From: Candidatus Symbiopectobacterium sp. NZEC151
GTDB lineage: Bacteria; Pseudomonadota; Gammaproteobacteria; Enterobacterales; Enterobacteriaceae
DNA length: 64,000 bases
Direction of reading: 5' to 3'
NCBI RefSeq assembly: GCF_025962655.1
Contig: NZ_JAGFPE010000002.1
Span: 434,001-498,000, forward strand
Shown here: positions 40,119 through 49,345 of the stretch, in pieces
How the letters are laid out: each line of letters begins with the position of its first letter
How positions within the stretch are numbered: position 1 is the first letter of the stretch
The notes under the pieces: generated by a model
Told to the model about the DNA's origin: nothing
Database searches by the model: none
Seen by the model: the letters and a program-made list of their open reading frames with translations, nothing else
Program-made: the position numbers and the translations under genes

Positions 40119-40150
40119 AAAAAACGGCGCGAGGGTTTACCCCTCGCGCC
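40114..40150 (-). terminator. Rho-independent terminator of speC (overlaps ansP 3' end)
   Basis: GGCGCGAGGGG/CCCTCGCGCC stem (40126-40150) with a short TAAA loop; on the minus strand it is followed by about ten Ts inside the A-rich end of ansP. It lies 20 nt after the speC stop and may act on both convergent genes. Confidence 0.88.
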
Positions 40151-40170
40151 ACTAATACCATTAATAACAA

Positions 40171-42324
40171 TTATTCCTGAATCACATGGGCGCACAGGCG
40201 CTTAGCGCCATCTTCCTGCTCAACGCTGTAGACACCTTGCAACTCCGGTGAGAAGCCCGGCATCCGGTTAATGCCTTCTTCTAACGCCAGGAAGTAGCGC
40301 AGCACCGCCCCGCCCCAAATTTCTCCCGGCACCACACACAGCACGCCCGGCGGATAAGGAAGCGCACCCTCTGCCGCGACACGACCTTCAGCCTCGGCCA
40401 GTGGGATCAAATCCACATCCCCGCGCACAAAGGCATTGTTTGCCGCCTGCGGCAGCATCACGGCACGCGGCAATGTCGCTTTGCGGAACATGGCTTTTTG
40501 CAAATATTGCACGTTATGGCTTACATAGAAGTTATGCATTTCCTGACACAGTTGGCGCAGCGTATAGCCGGAGTAGCGCTGTTCGTATTTGTGATAGAGA
40601 TTCGGCAGCACCTCGCTTAACGGTGCATCGCGTGCAATCAGCGTCTCAAAACGCACCAGCGCCTCCACCAGATGCGACAGCTTGGCGCTGTCTTCCGCAG
40701 GCGTCAGCAGAAACAGGATCGAGTTAAGATCGCTTTTCTCCGGGATGATGCCATGCTCACGCAGGTAGTTGGCCAAAATGGTGGCTGGAATGCCGAAATC
40801 GGTATATTCACCGCTGCTGGCATCAATACCCGGTGTAGTCAGCAACAGTTTGCACGGATCGATAACGTACTGGCCTTGCGCATATCCCTCAAAGGCATGC
40901 CACGCTGCTCCGGGCTCGAAATTGAAGAAACGGACATCCTGCGCAATGTCGTCCGTGGCGTGATCCTGCCACGGCACACCGTCGATCAGATCCGGAACAA
41001 AGGGTTTGATCAACGAACAGCGAGCCAGCAGTTGCTTACGAGTATCGATGCCCTGCTTGACGCATTCGAGCCACAAGCGACGACCACTGCTGCCTTCGTG
41101 CATTTTTGCATTAACATCGAGCGCGGCAAACAGCGGATAAAAAGGGCTGGTCGAAGCATGCAGCATAAAAGCGTGGTTAAAGCGCTTATGGTTGCAAAAC
41201 CGCTTTTGTCCTTTGATATGCGTGTCTTTTTTGTGGATCTGAGAGGTTTGCGAAAAGCCCGCCTGCTGCTTGTGAACCGATTGGGTAACAAAGATGCCCG
41301 GATCGTTCTCATTCAACTCCAGCAACAGCGGCGAGCACTGTTCCATCATCGGGATAAACTGCTCGTAGCCCACCCAGGCAGAGTCAAACAGAATGTAATC
41401 ACACAGATGGCCGATGCTATCCACCACCTGACGCGCGTTGTAAATGGTGCCATCGTAAGTGCCGAGCTGGATCACCGCCAGCCGGAACGGACGCGGTGCA
41501 TCCGCGCGATGCGGAGCCTCTTCCCGAATCAAACCGCGCAGATAAGCTTCATCAAAACAATGCGCATCCACCCCGCCAATAAAGCCAAACGGATTTCGTG
41601 CCGTCTCGAGGTAGATTGGCGTTGCACCGGCTTGAATCAACGCGCCATGGTGGTTGGATTTATGGTTATTGCGATCGAACAACACCAAATCGCCCGGCGT
41701 CAGCAACGCGTTGGTCACCACTTTATTGGCTGACGAGGTGCCGTTGAGTACAAAGTAGGTTTTGTCGGCATTAAACACTTTGGCCGCAAACTTCTGCGCT
41801 TTTTTCGCCGCCCCTTCGTGAATCAGCAGATCGCCCAGTTTCACATCCGCATTGCAGATATCGGACCGGAAGAGCGTTTCGCCATAGAACTCAAAGAATT
41901 GGCGTCCGGTGGGGTGCTTGCGAAAAAATTGGCCGCCCTGATGCCCCGGGCAGGCGAAGGTGGAATTGCGCATGCCGACATATTTGGACAACGTATCGAA
42001 AAACGGCGGCAATAGCCCTGACTGGTAATCCGCGGCGGCTTTCTCCAGCAGCGGAGCATGCTCACCCGCACCGTCCACGCGCAACCAGTTGCTGCCAGGC
42101 GGCAACGCTTCCTGTGCTGAATACCAAGGCTCGTTCACCACGAACGCCGGAATGCCGAAACCGGTGTGCTGCAACAGCGACAACACTCCACATCGCGCCT
42201 CGTCAAGAGAAACGACTACGGCTGCCACATCAGTAAAGTCGGTTTGACTCAGGGAGACAATTTCTCGCTGGGTATGAAGACGGCCCGCAACCGTCGCGTT
42301 CGCTGCAATTTTTAACTGTTTCAT
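40171..42324 (-). CDS. speC: Constitutive ornithine decarboxylase SpeC
   Basis: SpeC converts ornithine to putrescine. The 717-residue PLP enzyme of fold type I has an N-terminal wing (response-regulator-like) domain (about residues 1-110), the large PLP domain with Schiff-base Lys in SVHKQQAGFSQ, the CPGHQGGQFF and LFDRNNHKSNHHG segments and a C-terminal domain with PYPPGVLCVVPGE. Similarity to E. coli SpeC (711) is strong throughout. The upstream 650 nt (42325-42971) contain no gene I can support; E. coli has yqgA between speC and the phe tRNA, which is absent here. Confidence 0.96.
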   Translation of the reverse strand: MKQLKIAANATVAGRLHTQREIVSLSQTDFTDVAAVVVSLDEARCGVLSLLQHTGFGIPAFVVNEPWYSAQEALPPGSNWLRVDGAGEHAPLLEKAAADYQSGLLPPFFDTLSKYVGMRNSTFACPGHQGGQFFRKHPTGRQFFEFYGETLFRSDICNADVKLGDLLIHEGAAKKAQKFAAKVFNADKTYFVLNGTSSANKVVTNALLTPGDLVLFDRNNHKSNHHGALIQAGATPIYLETARNPFGFIGGVDAHCFDEAYLRGLIREEAPHRADAPRPFRLAVIQLGTYDGTIYNARQVVDSIGHLCDYILFDSAWVGYEQFIPMMEQCSPLLLELNENDPGIFVTQSVHKQQAGFSQTSQIHKKDTHIKGQKRFCNHKRFNHAFMLHASTSPFYPLFAALDVNAKMHEGSSGRRLWLECVKQGIDTRKQLLARCSLIKPFVPDLIDGVPWQDHATDDIAQDVRFFNFEPGAAWHAFEGYAQGQYVIDPCKLLLTTPGIDASSGEYTDFGIPATILANYLREHGIIPEKSDLNSILFLLTPAEDSAKLSHLVEALVRFETLIARDAPLSEVLPNLYHKYEQRYSGYTLRQLCQEMHNFYVSHNVQYLQKAMFRKATLPRAVMLPQAANNAFVRGDVDLIPLAEAEGRVAAEGALPYPPGVLCVVPGEIWGGAVLRYFLALEEGINRMPGFSPELQGVYSVEQEDGAKRLCAHVIQE

Positions 42325-42971
42325 GTAACCAAACCCAAACGCTTAAGGATGAGTAGTGGCGCAAAGGCACCGTGTAAAGCGTCATCACTGTCAGGCCTAG
42401 ATGGCATATCCGCATAGTAAAACAGATATACATTAATCTTATGACAAGACCAGACGGTGCGACTGACAAATACCGCTTTTTGCCTATACGGCTTAACACG
42501 TAAGGAGAAACTGGATCCAGCCCCGTCCGATAGACATCAGTAAAATCAGAGCGATGCGCTGTTCTTACTCATGCCTAACAGTGAGCATTTGAACGCCTCA
42601 CCGCATGGTGAAGGAGGATAATCGCGAGAATGCAGACAAGCGGAAACCGAACCCACAGGCAGGTATCATCGACAGCCCGGCGCGTACAGCCTGCACCTTG
42701 CACAATGAATCTGACATAGTGGCGCCCTCTTTAACCGCTCGTGAATGGGGAGTAAAAAACGGCGTCATAGTGGCACGGTTTTTTTGCAAACACAATACGC
42801 CCAACAGCGATTGCGCCGAATAAGAAAACGTTTGCCTGGCAGGTTATCAACCCCAGAAAACCATTTTTGCTGCAAAAACGCACGTTACTGCTCGAATTCA
42901 CAGCATTCGTACGGGAATGTGATATAAACTCATTGACGGCAATGACCCAATACGGTTTAATGCGCCCCGTT

Positions 42972-43047
42972 GCCCGGATAGCTCAGTCGGTAGAGCAGGG
43001 GATTGAAAATCCCCGTGTCCTTGGTTCGATTCCGAGTCCGGGCACCA
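42972..43047 (+). tRNA. pheV: tRNA-Phe (GAA)
   Basis: A 76-nt cloverleaf GCCCGGATAGCTCAGTCGGT... with anticodon GAA in GATTGAAAATC and an encoded CCA. It lies downstream of speC as does pheV in E. coli, a well-known integration hotspot. A truncated P4-type integrase gene follows 171 nt downstream in the same direction. Confidence 0.97.
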
Positions 43048-43218
43048 CTTCTCCTTTTTTATGCCTCCCTATGCGTTCCTATAAATCCCTATGTGTTTGT
43101 AATGTAACCAAAGTGGCATAAAAATCTTTCCCGATGCATTCTTAGTTATCCCTAGGTATCCGGAAAAAAGTGGGTCAAATTACGGGTCATTCAGTTCGAT
43201 GAACGGAGTGACCCGCCC

Positions 43219-43698
43219 ATGTTAACTGATAGCAAGATCCGCTCAGCCAAAAACCTAGAAAAATCATACAAGCTCACTGATTCGTTAGGGCTTTATCTAA
43301 CGATATCTACTCATGGTGCTAAGCGGTGGTATTTCCGCTACACCTTCGACCGTAAAGAGAACCGCCTCGCCCTTGGCGCTTACCCGTTGATCTCATTAGC
43401 AGCAGCCCGTGAAAAGCGCGATGCGGCGCGTAAGTTGCTGGCATCCGGTGTCTGCCCTTCGCTGTCTCGCAAGGCAGAAAAATCCGCAGTGGATGAATCA
43501 AGAACATTTCGCTATATCGCCACTGGCTGGCATTCCAGCAGTCGTAAACTCTGGTCGGACACGCACGCCGATAAAATCCTTACCTGCCTGAAACGCTACG
43601 TTTTTCCTGCTATTGGCGCGATGGATATCGCTCTTGATGTTTTTCGAGTTTATTCGTTTTATGGGGGACTTAAACGATTAGAGTTGAATGCTGGCTAA
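43219..43698 (+). pseudogene. Truncated P4-type tyrosine-recombinase (integrase) remnant
   Basis: The 159-residue frame begins like P4-family island integrases (MLTDSKIRSAKNLEKSYKL, GLYLTI, KRWYFRYTF, LALGAYPLISLAAAR) covering the arm-binding DUF4102 domain and the start of the core-binding domain (FPAIGAMDIA). Family similarity stops at about residue 138, where the frame runs into unrelated sequence and a stop. The whole catalytic domain (R-H-R-Y) is missing, so no active recombinase is made. Its position just after tRNA-Phe, in the same orientation, is the normal one for a pheV-integrated island. Full-length relatives have about 400 residues. Confidence 0.9.
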
Positions 43699-43756
43699 TT
43701 ACTGAACAGCTACGTGGAGTATGTACTCAACGCATGCATAATGGAGGAGTACTGTC

Positions 43757-43936
43757 ATGAAACGCTGCGTCAGCGTTGCCTGGGACAAAGACAATTATCA
43801 GGTTCTGAGTGCTTCTGGGGTCAATATTTCAAGGCTGGAGAATGATGTCATTGGCAAAGAAACCCGCCGCATAAAAGTTGAACAGTGTCTCCTGATTAAG
43901 CTTATCGTCAAATATCTCCAATATTCTCAATGCTAG
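43757..43936 (+). CDS. Short unknown frame with strong ribosome-binding site
   Basis: A 59-codon frame preceded by GGAGGAG at 7 nt spacing. I do not recognise the product (starts MKRCVSVAWDKDNYQVL). Its 3' end overlaps the convergent exporter gene by 29 nt, and its C-terminal third may be a read-through of a junction, so this may be the 5' remnant of a larger island gene. It lies in the debris downstream of the truncated integrase. Confidence 0.35.
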   Translation: MKRCVSVAWDKDNYQVLSASGVNISRLENDVIGKETRRIKVEQCLLIKLIVKYLQYSQC

Positions 43937-45077
43937 TCCTCCGTTCTCCTCGCGCAATACTCAACGCCATCAGCCCCATTAACAGACTGCTTAGAACTAA
44001 TACCAAGCTCAGACGTTGTGTTAAACCGGCCAGCACCAAGCCACCACCTAACATCGTGTAATACATCAGGCCCAGAATGGCTCCCGCCGTTCCGGCACCA
44101 TCCTTATAACGACGCAGCGCCCGAGCCAGAATATTGGGTATCGCAATACCATAGGCCATGACAACTGGTATCATCGCCAATACAAACCACAACGAATTTT
44201 CCATTACCCACATTAATACTCCGCCCAAGCCCCCTAACCCACAAGCTAGCATCAATAGCGATATAAACATCCAGTTTCTCGCAACTAAAACCTTATTAAT
44301 TACCGCACCTATGCCCACGCCAAAAGCCAAGACCATGCCGGTATAACCGAACCACTGCTGTGGAATAGCCAGTGCTTCAAAGTGAAAGGGAGCAAGCTGA
44401 TAATAGCCAAACATGCAAATATTGAGCAATGCGATCAGCACAGCGCTACGCCAGATATCACCGTCTTTTAACATGCATCTGAAAGTACGAAAAAAGGGAC
44501 TCTGTACTCTCTGTAGAGGACGGGTTTCTGGCAATTGCCATGCTGCGTAGCTGAGAAGTGTGGCAGCTAACACAGCAAGGCCGGAGAATACCCCTTGGAA
44601 CCCCCAGTAATGCGTCAGCACTGTGCCACTCAATACTCCCACTGCCGGACTGATCGCCATTGCTATTCCCATCAGAGAAAACACCTGCGCCAGTTCTTTT
44701 CCGTTAAAACAATCTCGTATCGCTGTTTGCGTTCCTACTGATCCAACTGCTGCACCAAAAGCCGCGACAACGCGCGCGCTCAGCAATACAGTAAAGGAAT
44801 GACTTAGCACGGCGACAATTGAAGCAAGCAGGTATATCCCAAGACCCAATAAAATTACCGGTCGCCTCCCCATCACATCGCATAACCGCCCCCAAACCAC
44901 CACGCCAAGTGCAAAAGAAAAAAAATAACTGGATAACGTTTGTGCTGCGACTTCCGCTGTGACATGAAAGCCATCGGCAATATGCGTCAAAGCTGGACTG
45001 TATATGGTTTCTACCACCTGAGGAAACATCATCATCGACGTTGCCAAAGTCAGAGTTAGTTTTCGTTGCATAACCAT
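43908..45077 (-). CDS. MFS multidrug exporter, Bcr/CflA type
   Basis: A 389-residue major-facilitator protein with 12 predicted helices. It shows the loop 2-3 motif GRLCDVMGRRPV, the acidic residue in helix 1 (VVETIYSPALTHIA), and the antiporter-like motif C region in helix 5 (LMGIAMAISPAVGVLSG), which point to a drug/proton antiporter of the Bcr/CflA branch. The substrate is unknown. It is divergently arranged with an AraC regulator across about 100 nt, the layout of E. coli nimT-nimR, which suggests substrate-induced control. ATG 45071 is an alternative start. Confidence 0.82.
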   Translation of the reverse strand: MVMQRKLTLTLATSMMMFPQVVETIYSPALTHIADGFHVTAEVAAQTLSSYFFSFALGVVVWGRLCDVMGRRPVILLGLGIYLLASIVAVLSHSFTVLLSARVVAAFGAAVGSVGTQTAIRDCFNGKELAQVFSLMGIAMAISPAVGVLSGTVLTHYWGFQGVFSGLAVLAATLLSYAAWQLPETRPLQRVQSPFFRTFRCMLKDGDIWRSAVLIALLNICMFGYYQLAPFHFEALAIPQQWFGYTGMVLAFGVGIGAVINKVLVARNWMFISLLMLACGLGGLGGVLMWVMENSLWFVLAMIPVVMAYGIAIPNILARALRRYKDGAGTAGAILGLMYYTMLGGGLVLAGLTQRLSLVLVLSSLLMGLMALSIARGERRTSIENIGDI

Positions 45078-45173
45078 CTATATTGCCATTGTGTTAATTT
45101 TTTTAAAAATAACATAATATTGTTTTGCCTATTACTATATAGAAGACATAAAACTTACAGAATCGGACAATTT

Positions 45174-45941
45174 ATGGCATGGATACCCGCAGATTCCGCA
45201 TTTAATCCTGATGAGCATGACAATGATGTCGTAGGTATAGCGTCTGAGCTGACCCAACATGATTCAGGTAATCATTATCATAAAAAGGGACAATTACTGT
45301 TTAGCCAACAAGGATGTATGCGCATTACGCTTAACAACAGTATTTGCCTGTTGCCGCCAGGGCGTATTGCCTGGATTCCCCCAGGAGTTGTGCACCGTGT
45401 TCAAATTCGTGGTGTTGTGGGGTATCGTTCCATCTATGTTGATAACCAACGCCATCCTGTATTCAGCCCTGATGTAGAAGTATTGAACGTGACAGCACTA
45501 TTACGTGAAACAGTAGAGCGTATTGCTTTTGCAGATTTTTCAATGAACTGGCGATACGGCGCAGCAGCCCATATTTGGGCTGTGTGTAAGGATGAAATTA
45601 ATAGTACCCAACGCGAACCAACAATTCTGCCACTACCAAAAGATCGACGTTTACGTTGTTTGAGTGATATGGAAATGCCACCACCACTACAAATGCTAGC
45701 CGTTAACACTGGAGCAACCGCAAAAACTATCAGTCGCATTATGATGAAAGAAACAGGGCTCAACTACCAGCAATGGCGCCAACAATGGCGACTATTTAAG
45801 GCGATTGAATTATTAGCCGAAGCACAACCGATTTCTGAAGTGGCTAGTTTTCTAGCATTTTCCAGTGATAGTGCTTTCACCACCTTTTTTAAGAATATGA
45901 CTGGGAGTACTCCTCGCACCTATATGGGGCAAAGGAGATGA
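45174..45941 (+). CDS. AraC-family transcriptional regulator (NimR-like)
   Basis: The 255-residue protein has an N-terminal cupin-type sensor domain (HYHKKGQLLFSQQG, LPPGRIAWIPPGVVH) and a C-terminal pair of helix-turn-helix motifs typical for AraC members (AVNTGATAKTISRIMMKETG and ISEVASFLAFSSDSAFTTFFKNMTG). This cupin arrangement resembles E. coli NimR, the regulator of a 2-nitroimidazole MFS exporter. Because it is divergent from an MFS exporter gene, regulation of that gene is the likely job. ATG 45174 starts the conserved part; an in-frame start at 45066 would reach into the exporter gene. Confidence 0.83.
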   Translation: MAWIPADSAFNPDEHDNDVVGIASELTQHDSGNHYHKKGQLLFSQQGCMRITLNNSICLLPPGRIAWIPPGVVHRVQIRGVVGYRSIYVDNQRHPVFSPDVEVLNVTALLRETVERIAFADFSMNWRYGAAAHIWAVCKDEINSTQREPTILPLPKDRRLRCLSDMEMPPPLQMLAVNTGATAKTISRIMMKETGLNYQQWRQQWRLFKAIELLAEAQPISEVASFLAFSSDSAFTTFFKNMTGSTPRTYMGQRR

Positions 45942-46025
45942 CCATATAAAAAGACTTACCCCATCATCAATATACTTATCGTGAGCAGAAGTATCTCTGG
46001 GAGATACTGGGGTTATTACCCTTTT

Positions 46026-47774
46026 TTATTTCGATGCCACATTATTTTCTTCCTCTAATCTAGTCAGAGTATCGATAACATTCGCGTGTTTTGAGATAGA
46101 ATCCCAAGCCCCATGAGCGACAATCTTTCCTTTATCTATGACAATAACTTTATCAAACCGATTCAAAATACTCAGATCATGGGTAACGCAAATCACAGCA
46201 TATTGTTTGAGATGTTGCATGAGAAAATGCCATATTCCTTCAGCCCCTTTGGTATCCACAGATGATGTCGGCTCATCGAAGAAATTGAACTTCCCTGGAT
46301 TGCAAAGGATACGTAAAATAGAAAGTTTTTTACTTTCCCCTCCAGAAATCCCATTAGCGTCATGATCAATAACTTTATCTCCACTCCAAATATATTCAAT
46401 AGAAAGAGAACTAAAATAGTCCTTAACATTCGTTGGTAATACCTTACCAAAAAACACCGCATCTTTGACAGGTCCAACAGTGAACTTGGGTTGTTGAGGA
46501 GCATAGCGAATAACAGACAAATGGTCTTCCTCTACAATATCATCGAGTAATATCTCATCGAGAAAAACCTTAACACCTTCTTTATTTTTATCAACCCCAA
46601 CAATTAATTCTAAAAAGGTTGTTTTCCCAGAACCACTGGGGCCAATAATGGCTATTTTATCCTTTGAGTTTATGACAACGTCATCCTCAATCGTTAATAC
46701 CACCTCTCCATATCTACTATAAATAAAAGATTTAACAACAATAGAGTGACCACTCTTATTTAAATCGATTCTTCTTTTTTTATCTCCTTTAAAAGTTCTG
46801 AATGATAATATTTTTTCGAAGCTCTTTTTATCAGAAAAAAACTGATCACCCACTCTATATGATTCAGCAATTGAAAAAACATCATTCAATAGCATCGTTG
46901 ATAGTGTGAACAATGATACAAACTCTCCAGCAGTTATCGATTCAGATAAAAAATAGCCACTCATGATGCCATATACAATGATGGCAGAAGTCGTAATGGT
47001 AAGAAACAATATTTTTGCTGATACTAAAAGAGAACCTGAAAAGCTAACCCTGATAGCACTTTTCGCATATTCTTCCAACATGGCGTTTAAGGGTTTTAGC
47101 GCAGAATCGTACGCTTGTTCAAGTTTAATGCTTTTTGCCGCCAATAACGTATTGGATAGTACGCCTGTTTGTTCATCCTCTATCTCATTGAGCTGATCTA
47201 TATGACTCCTTCTCCACTTTATTATTTTATGCGTGATATATAAATATATTGATGAAAAAGAAAAGATGAAAATTAAAAAGTAAAGATTGGAAATTTTTAT
47301 CAACCAAGCGCTTAGAATGATGAGTTCGATGATCAACGGTAATAACACACTAAAGAAATATGTTATGATTTTTTCGTAAGCGAGAATACCTCTTTCGATT
47401 GATTTTATTAATTTCCCTATATTCAGAGAGCTAAAAATCTCAAAGTCCTTTTTAAAAATTTCCCCTATCCAATTTATAGAGAAAAAACAAAGCGTATTCT
47501 GTACAAATCTTGTCAGAAAGGTTATTTGCAAAGGAGAAAAAACCGCATTAAAAAACCCTATAAAAGCAAAAAGAACAAGATATTGTGCTAATGTATGATA
47601 TCCATTCTCATGCCCTATAAAGGTAAATTCATCCACAATTCTCCCTAAAATAATAGCGGGCAGTGTTGATGAGATCTTCACTAGCAAGATGAGAGCCAAC
47701 ACCATGATAAATCTGATTTTTTGTTTTTTTATCGCCGTAACAAGATCATTCACTGAAGTTATCCCTTTACTCAC
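46026..47774 (-). CDS. ABC exporter half-transporter (fused TMD-NBD), AT-rich
   Basis: A 582-residue type IV-fold ABC exporter half: about six membrane helices in residues 15-290, then a nucleotide-binding domain (about 345-575). All ATPase motifs are intact: Walker A GPSGSGKTT, Q-loop APQQPKF, signature GISGGESKK, Walker B FNFFDEP, D-loop SSVD and H-loop CVTHD. No peptidase domain is fused. As a half-transporter it should work as a homodimer. The gene is much richer in A+T than its neighbours (many AAA, ATA and TTT codons), a sign of recent transfer. No substrate gene (toxin precursor, modification enzyme) is adjacent. Confidence 0.85.
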   Translation of the reverse strand: MSKGITSVNDLVTAIKKQKIRFIMVLALILLVKISSTLPAIILGRIVDEFTFIGHENGYHTLAQYLVLFAFIGFFNAVFSPLQITFLTRFVQNTLCFFSINWIGEIFKKDFEIFSSLNIGKLIKSIERGILAYEKIITYFFSVLLPLIIELIILSAWLIKISNLYFLIFIFSFSSIYLYITHKIIKWRRSHIDQLNEIEDEQTGVLSNTLLAAKSIKLEQAYDSALKPLNAMLEEYAKSAIRVSFSGSLLVSAKILFLTITTSAIIVYGIMSGYFLSESITAGEFVSLFTLSTMLLNDVFSIAESYRVGDQFFSDKKSFEKILSFRTFKGDKKRRIDLNKSGHSIVVKSFIYSRYGEVVLTIEDDVVINSKDKIAIIGPSGSGKTTFLELIVGVDKNKEGVKVFLDEILLDDIVEEDHLSVIRYAPQQPKFTVGPVKDAVFFGKVLPTNVKDYFSSLSIEYIWSGDKVIDHDANGISGGESKKLSILRILCNPGKFNFFDEPTSSVDTKGAEGIWHFLMQHLKQYAVICVTHDLSILNRFDKVIVIDKGKIVAHGAWDSISKHANVIDTLTRLEEENNVASK

Positions 47775-48244
47775 TTATTAACAATTCTCAATTATGCAAA
47801 TAGCATTTATGCTTATCCCTCTCGTATCTTCGAAAATTAACTCAGATCTTTTCTTCCCATTATAAACACCTTCCCTTATTATTCTAACATTGGTAAATAC
47901 CTGCAATTTAATCGCTCATTAACACTTGTCCTTTTTTTGCAGCAAGTCAATAGAATATATAGTCATTCCAGTATTATCATTTGCATATATGTAAAACACA
48001 TATGCATGTCACTGTTCGCTTGATTCAGATCATGGCTATATAATTAAGTTAAAATTATATGAAATAAAAATTCATTGTTGTTGTATGTATCAGGTATTGC
48101 CCTCACTAATTTTACTCAGTAATAGTGAGGACAACGCCCGGTCGGAGAACTCACACCCGATCAGTTAGCCGTTGCCAGATAGTACTTCTTTATTGGGCCC
48201 CTTCCCTCCTTTAATGACTTATTTTAAGGAAGGCTATCTCTGCA
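47775..48244. other. AT-rich gene-free stretch upstream of the ABC gene
   Basis: About 470 nt with very low G+C, no supported open frame and no recognised RNA gene. It presumably contains the promoter of the ABC transporter gene (minus strand) and is compatible with xenogeneic-silencer (H-NS) binding, an inference from base composition only. Confidence 0.5.
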
Positions 48245-48496
48245 TTATCCATTAAGCAACCCTTTCAGCAATTCCCGGCTCTGCCCCAAAGCGTCAACCT
48301 GACAATCGATCAACACGAGCTGTTCCCGTATTTTGATTTTCAAGGTGTCACAGGGAGTAGCGCCCGCACGCACTTCAGCGCACCAGGAATACAGAGTCTG
48401 TCGACTTTGATGGCTGTGCCGAGCTATGGTGGGACGATATGGAGTCGCATCTTGCAGCCCGGAAAACAGAGAACGGCTTACGCGCGCTTCAGGAGC
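48245..48496 (-). pseudogene. Remnant of a helix-turn-helix-like protein
   Basis: An 83-codon open stretch on the minus strand without a usable start codon. Its composition is protein-like: a segment TIARHSHQSRQTLYSW resembles a helix-turn-helix of transposase or phage DNA-binding proteins, followed by a charged helical tail KIKIREQLVLIDCQVDALG. The opposite strand is also partly open (48361-48579, with an ATG at 48439 giving 46 codons), so one of the two is an antisense shadow. I treat it as debris of a mobile element. Confidence 0.3.
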
Positions 48497-48670
48497 TTAT
48501 TGAGGATGAGCGTAAATTCGTAGATTTAGCACATTCACAACTCTGGTATGGCGAAGAACGGTGTGTGATTGCCGGGTAAAAACCCCATGAATGAAGATAA
48601 CAACTTGTTATTTCCGCTTAGCCTTCCGTGGACTATGCTTAGCGCTATCATCAGAAAAGGAAAGCACAGC

Positions 48671-49279
48671 ATGCAATTTATTACGAGTAAAGAACAGGAC
48701 GATAAGAAAGAAGCGGACTCCGCCAATACAAGCACCCTCATGCAGCAAAAGCTGCTGGATGCGCGCTCGATCATTATCTCCGGTGAAGTGAATCAGGCGC
48801 TGACCGAGAAGGTCGTTACCCAGCTTCTGCTGTTGCAAAGCATCAGCGATGCGCCAATAAAAATCTATATTAACAGTCAGGGGGGTCACGTTGAGGCGGC
48901 AGACACCATCCATGACATGATTAAGTTTATCAAACCGGAAGTCCATATTATTGGCACCGGCTGGGTTGCCAGCGCCGGCACCACCATTTTCCTTGCGGCT
49001 AAAAAAGAGCACCGTTACGCGCTGCCGAATACCCGCTTTATGATCCACCAGCCTTTGGGCGGCGTGCGCGGTCAGGCTAGCGATATTGAAATCGAAGCCA
49101 AAGAAATCATCAGGATGCTCGATCGCGTCAACCATCTGATTGCCGATGCCACCGGCCAGCCCGTCGAGAAAGTGAAACAGGATACCGATCGCAATTACTG
49201 GATGAACACCCAAGAAGCGATCGATTACGGAATTATTTCCCGCGTGGTCAAAACCTACGGCGAGCTAAATCTGGATTAA
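48671..49279 (+). CDS. ClpP-like serine peptidase (stand-alone paralogue)
   Basis: A 202-residue peptidase of family S14. The catalytic triad is visible: Ser in GWVASAGTTIF (matching GQAASMGAF of ClpP), His in RFMIHQPLGG and Asp in KQDTDRNYWM. The N-terminal 30 residues are hydrophilic and differ from housekeeping ClpP (no propeptide similarity). No ClpX- or ClpA-type ATPase gene is adjacent, so it may mix with or borrow the cellular Clp machinery, or act alone on small substrates. The ATG at 48671 has an AAAGG ribosome-binding sequence; longer frames from 48569 lack one. Confidence 0.85.
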   Translation: MQFITSKEQDDKKEADSANTSTLMQQKLLDARSIIISGEVNQALTEKVVTQLLLLQSISDAPIKIYINSQGGHVEAADTIHDMIKFIKPEVHIIGTGWVASAGTTIFLAAKKEHRYALPNTRFMIHQPLGGVRGQASDIEIEAKEIIRMLDRVNHLIADATGQPVEKVKQDTDRNYWMNTQEAIDYGIISRVVKTYGELNLD

Positions 49280-49345
49280 GCCTTTGTTTATTTCTGGAGG
49301 ATTCAGTCGCGATCGTCGACCAACACTGAATCCCCAGAAGCCGCA

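Noticed and set aside
42605..42823. Possible small gene between speC and tRNA-Phe
   Set aside because: The 72-codon frame lacks a ribosome-binding sequence and family resemblance; a leader-peptide role for ornithine sensing was considered, but no SpeFL-like peptide is visible.
43048..43218. attL/attR direct repeat of the tRNA-Phe end inside the window
   Set aside because: I could not find a second copy of the tRNA 3' segment by eye anywhere to the right; it may lie beyond the window or be lost.
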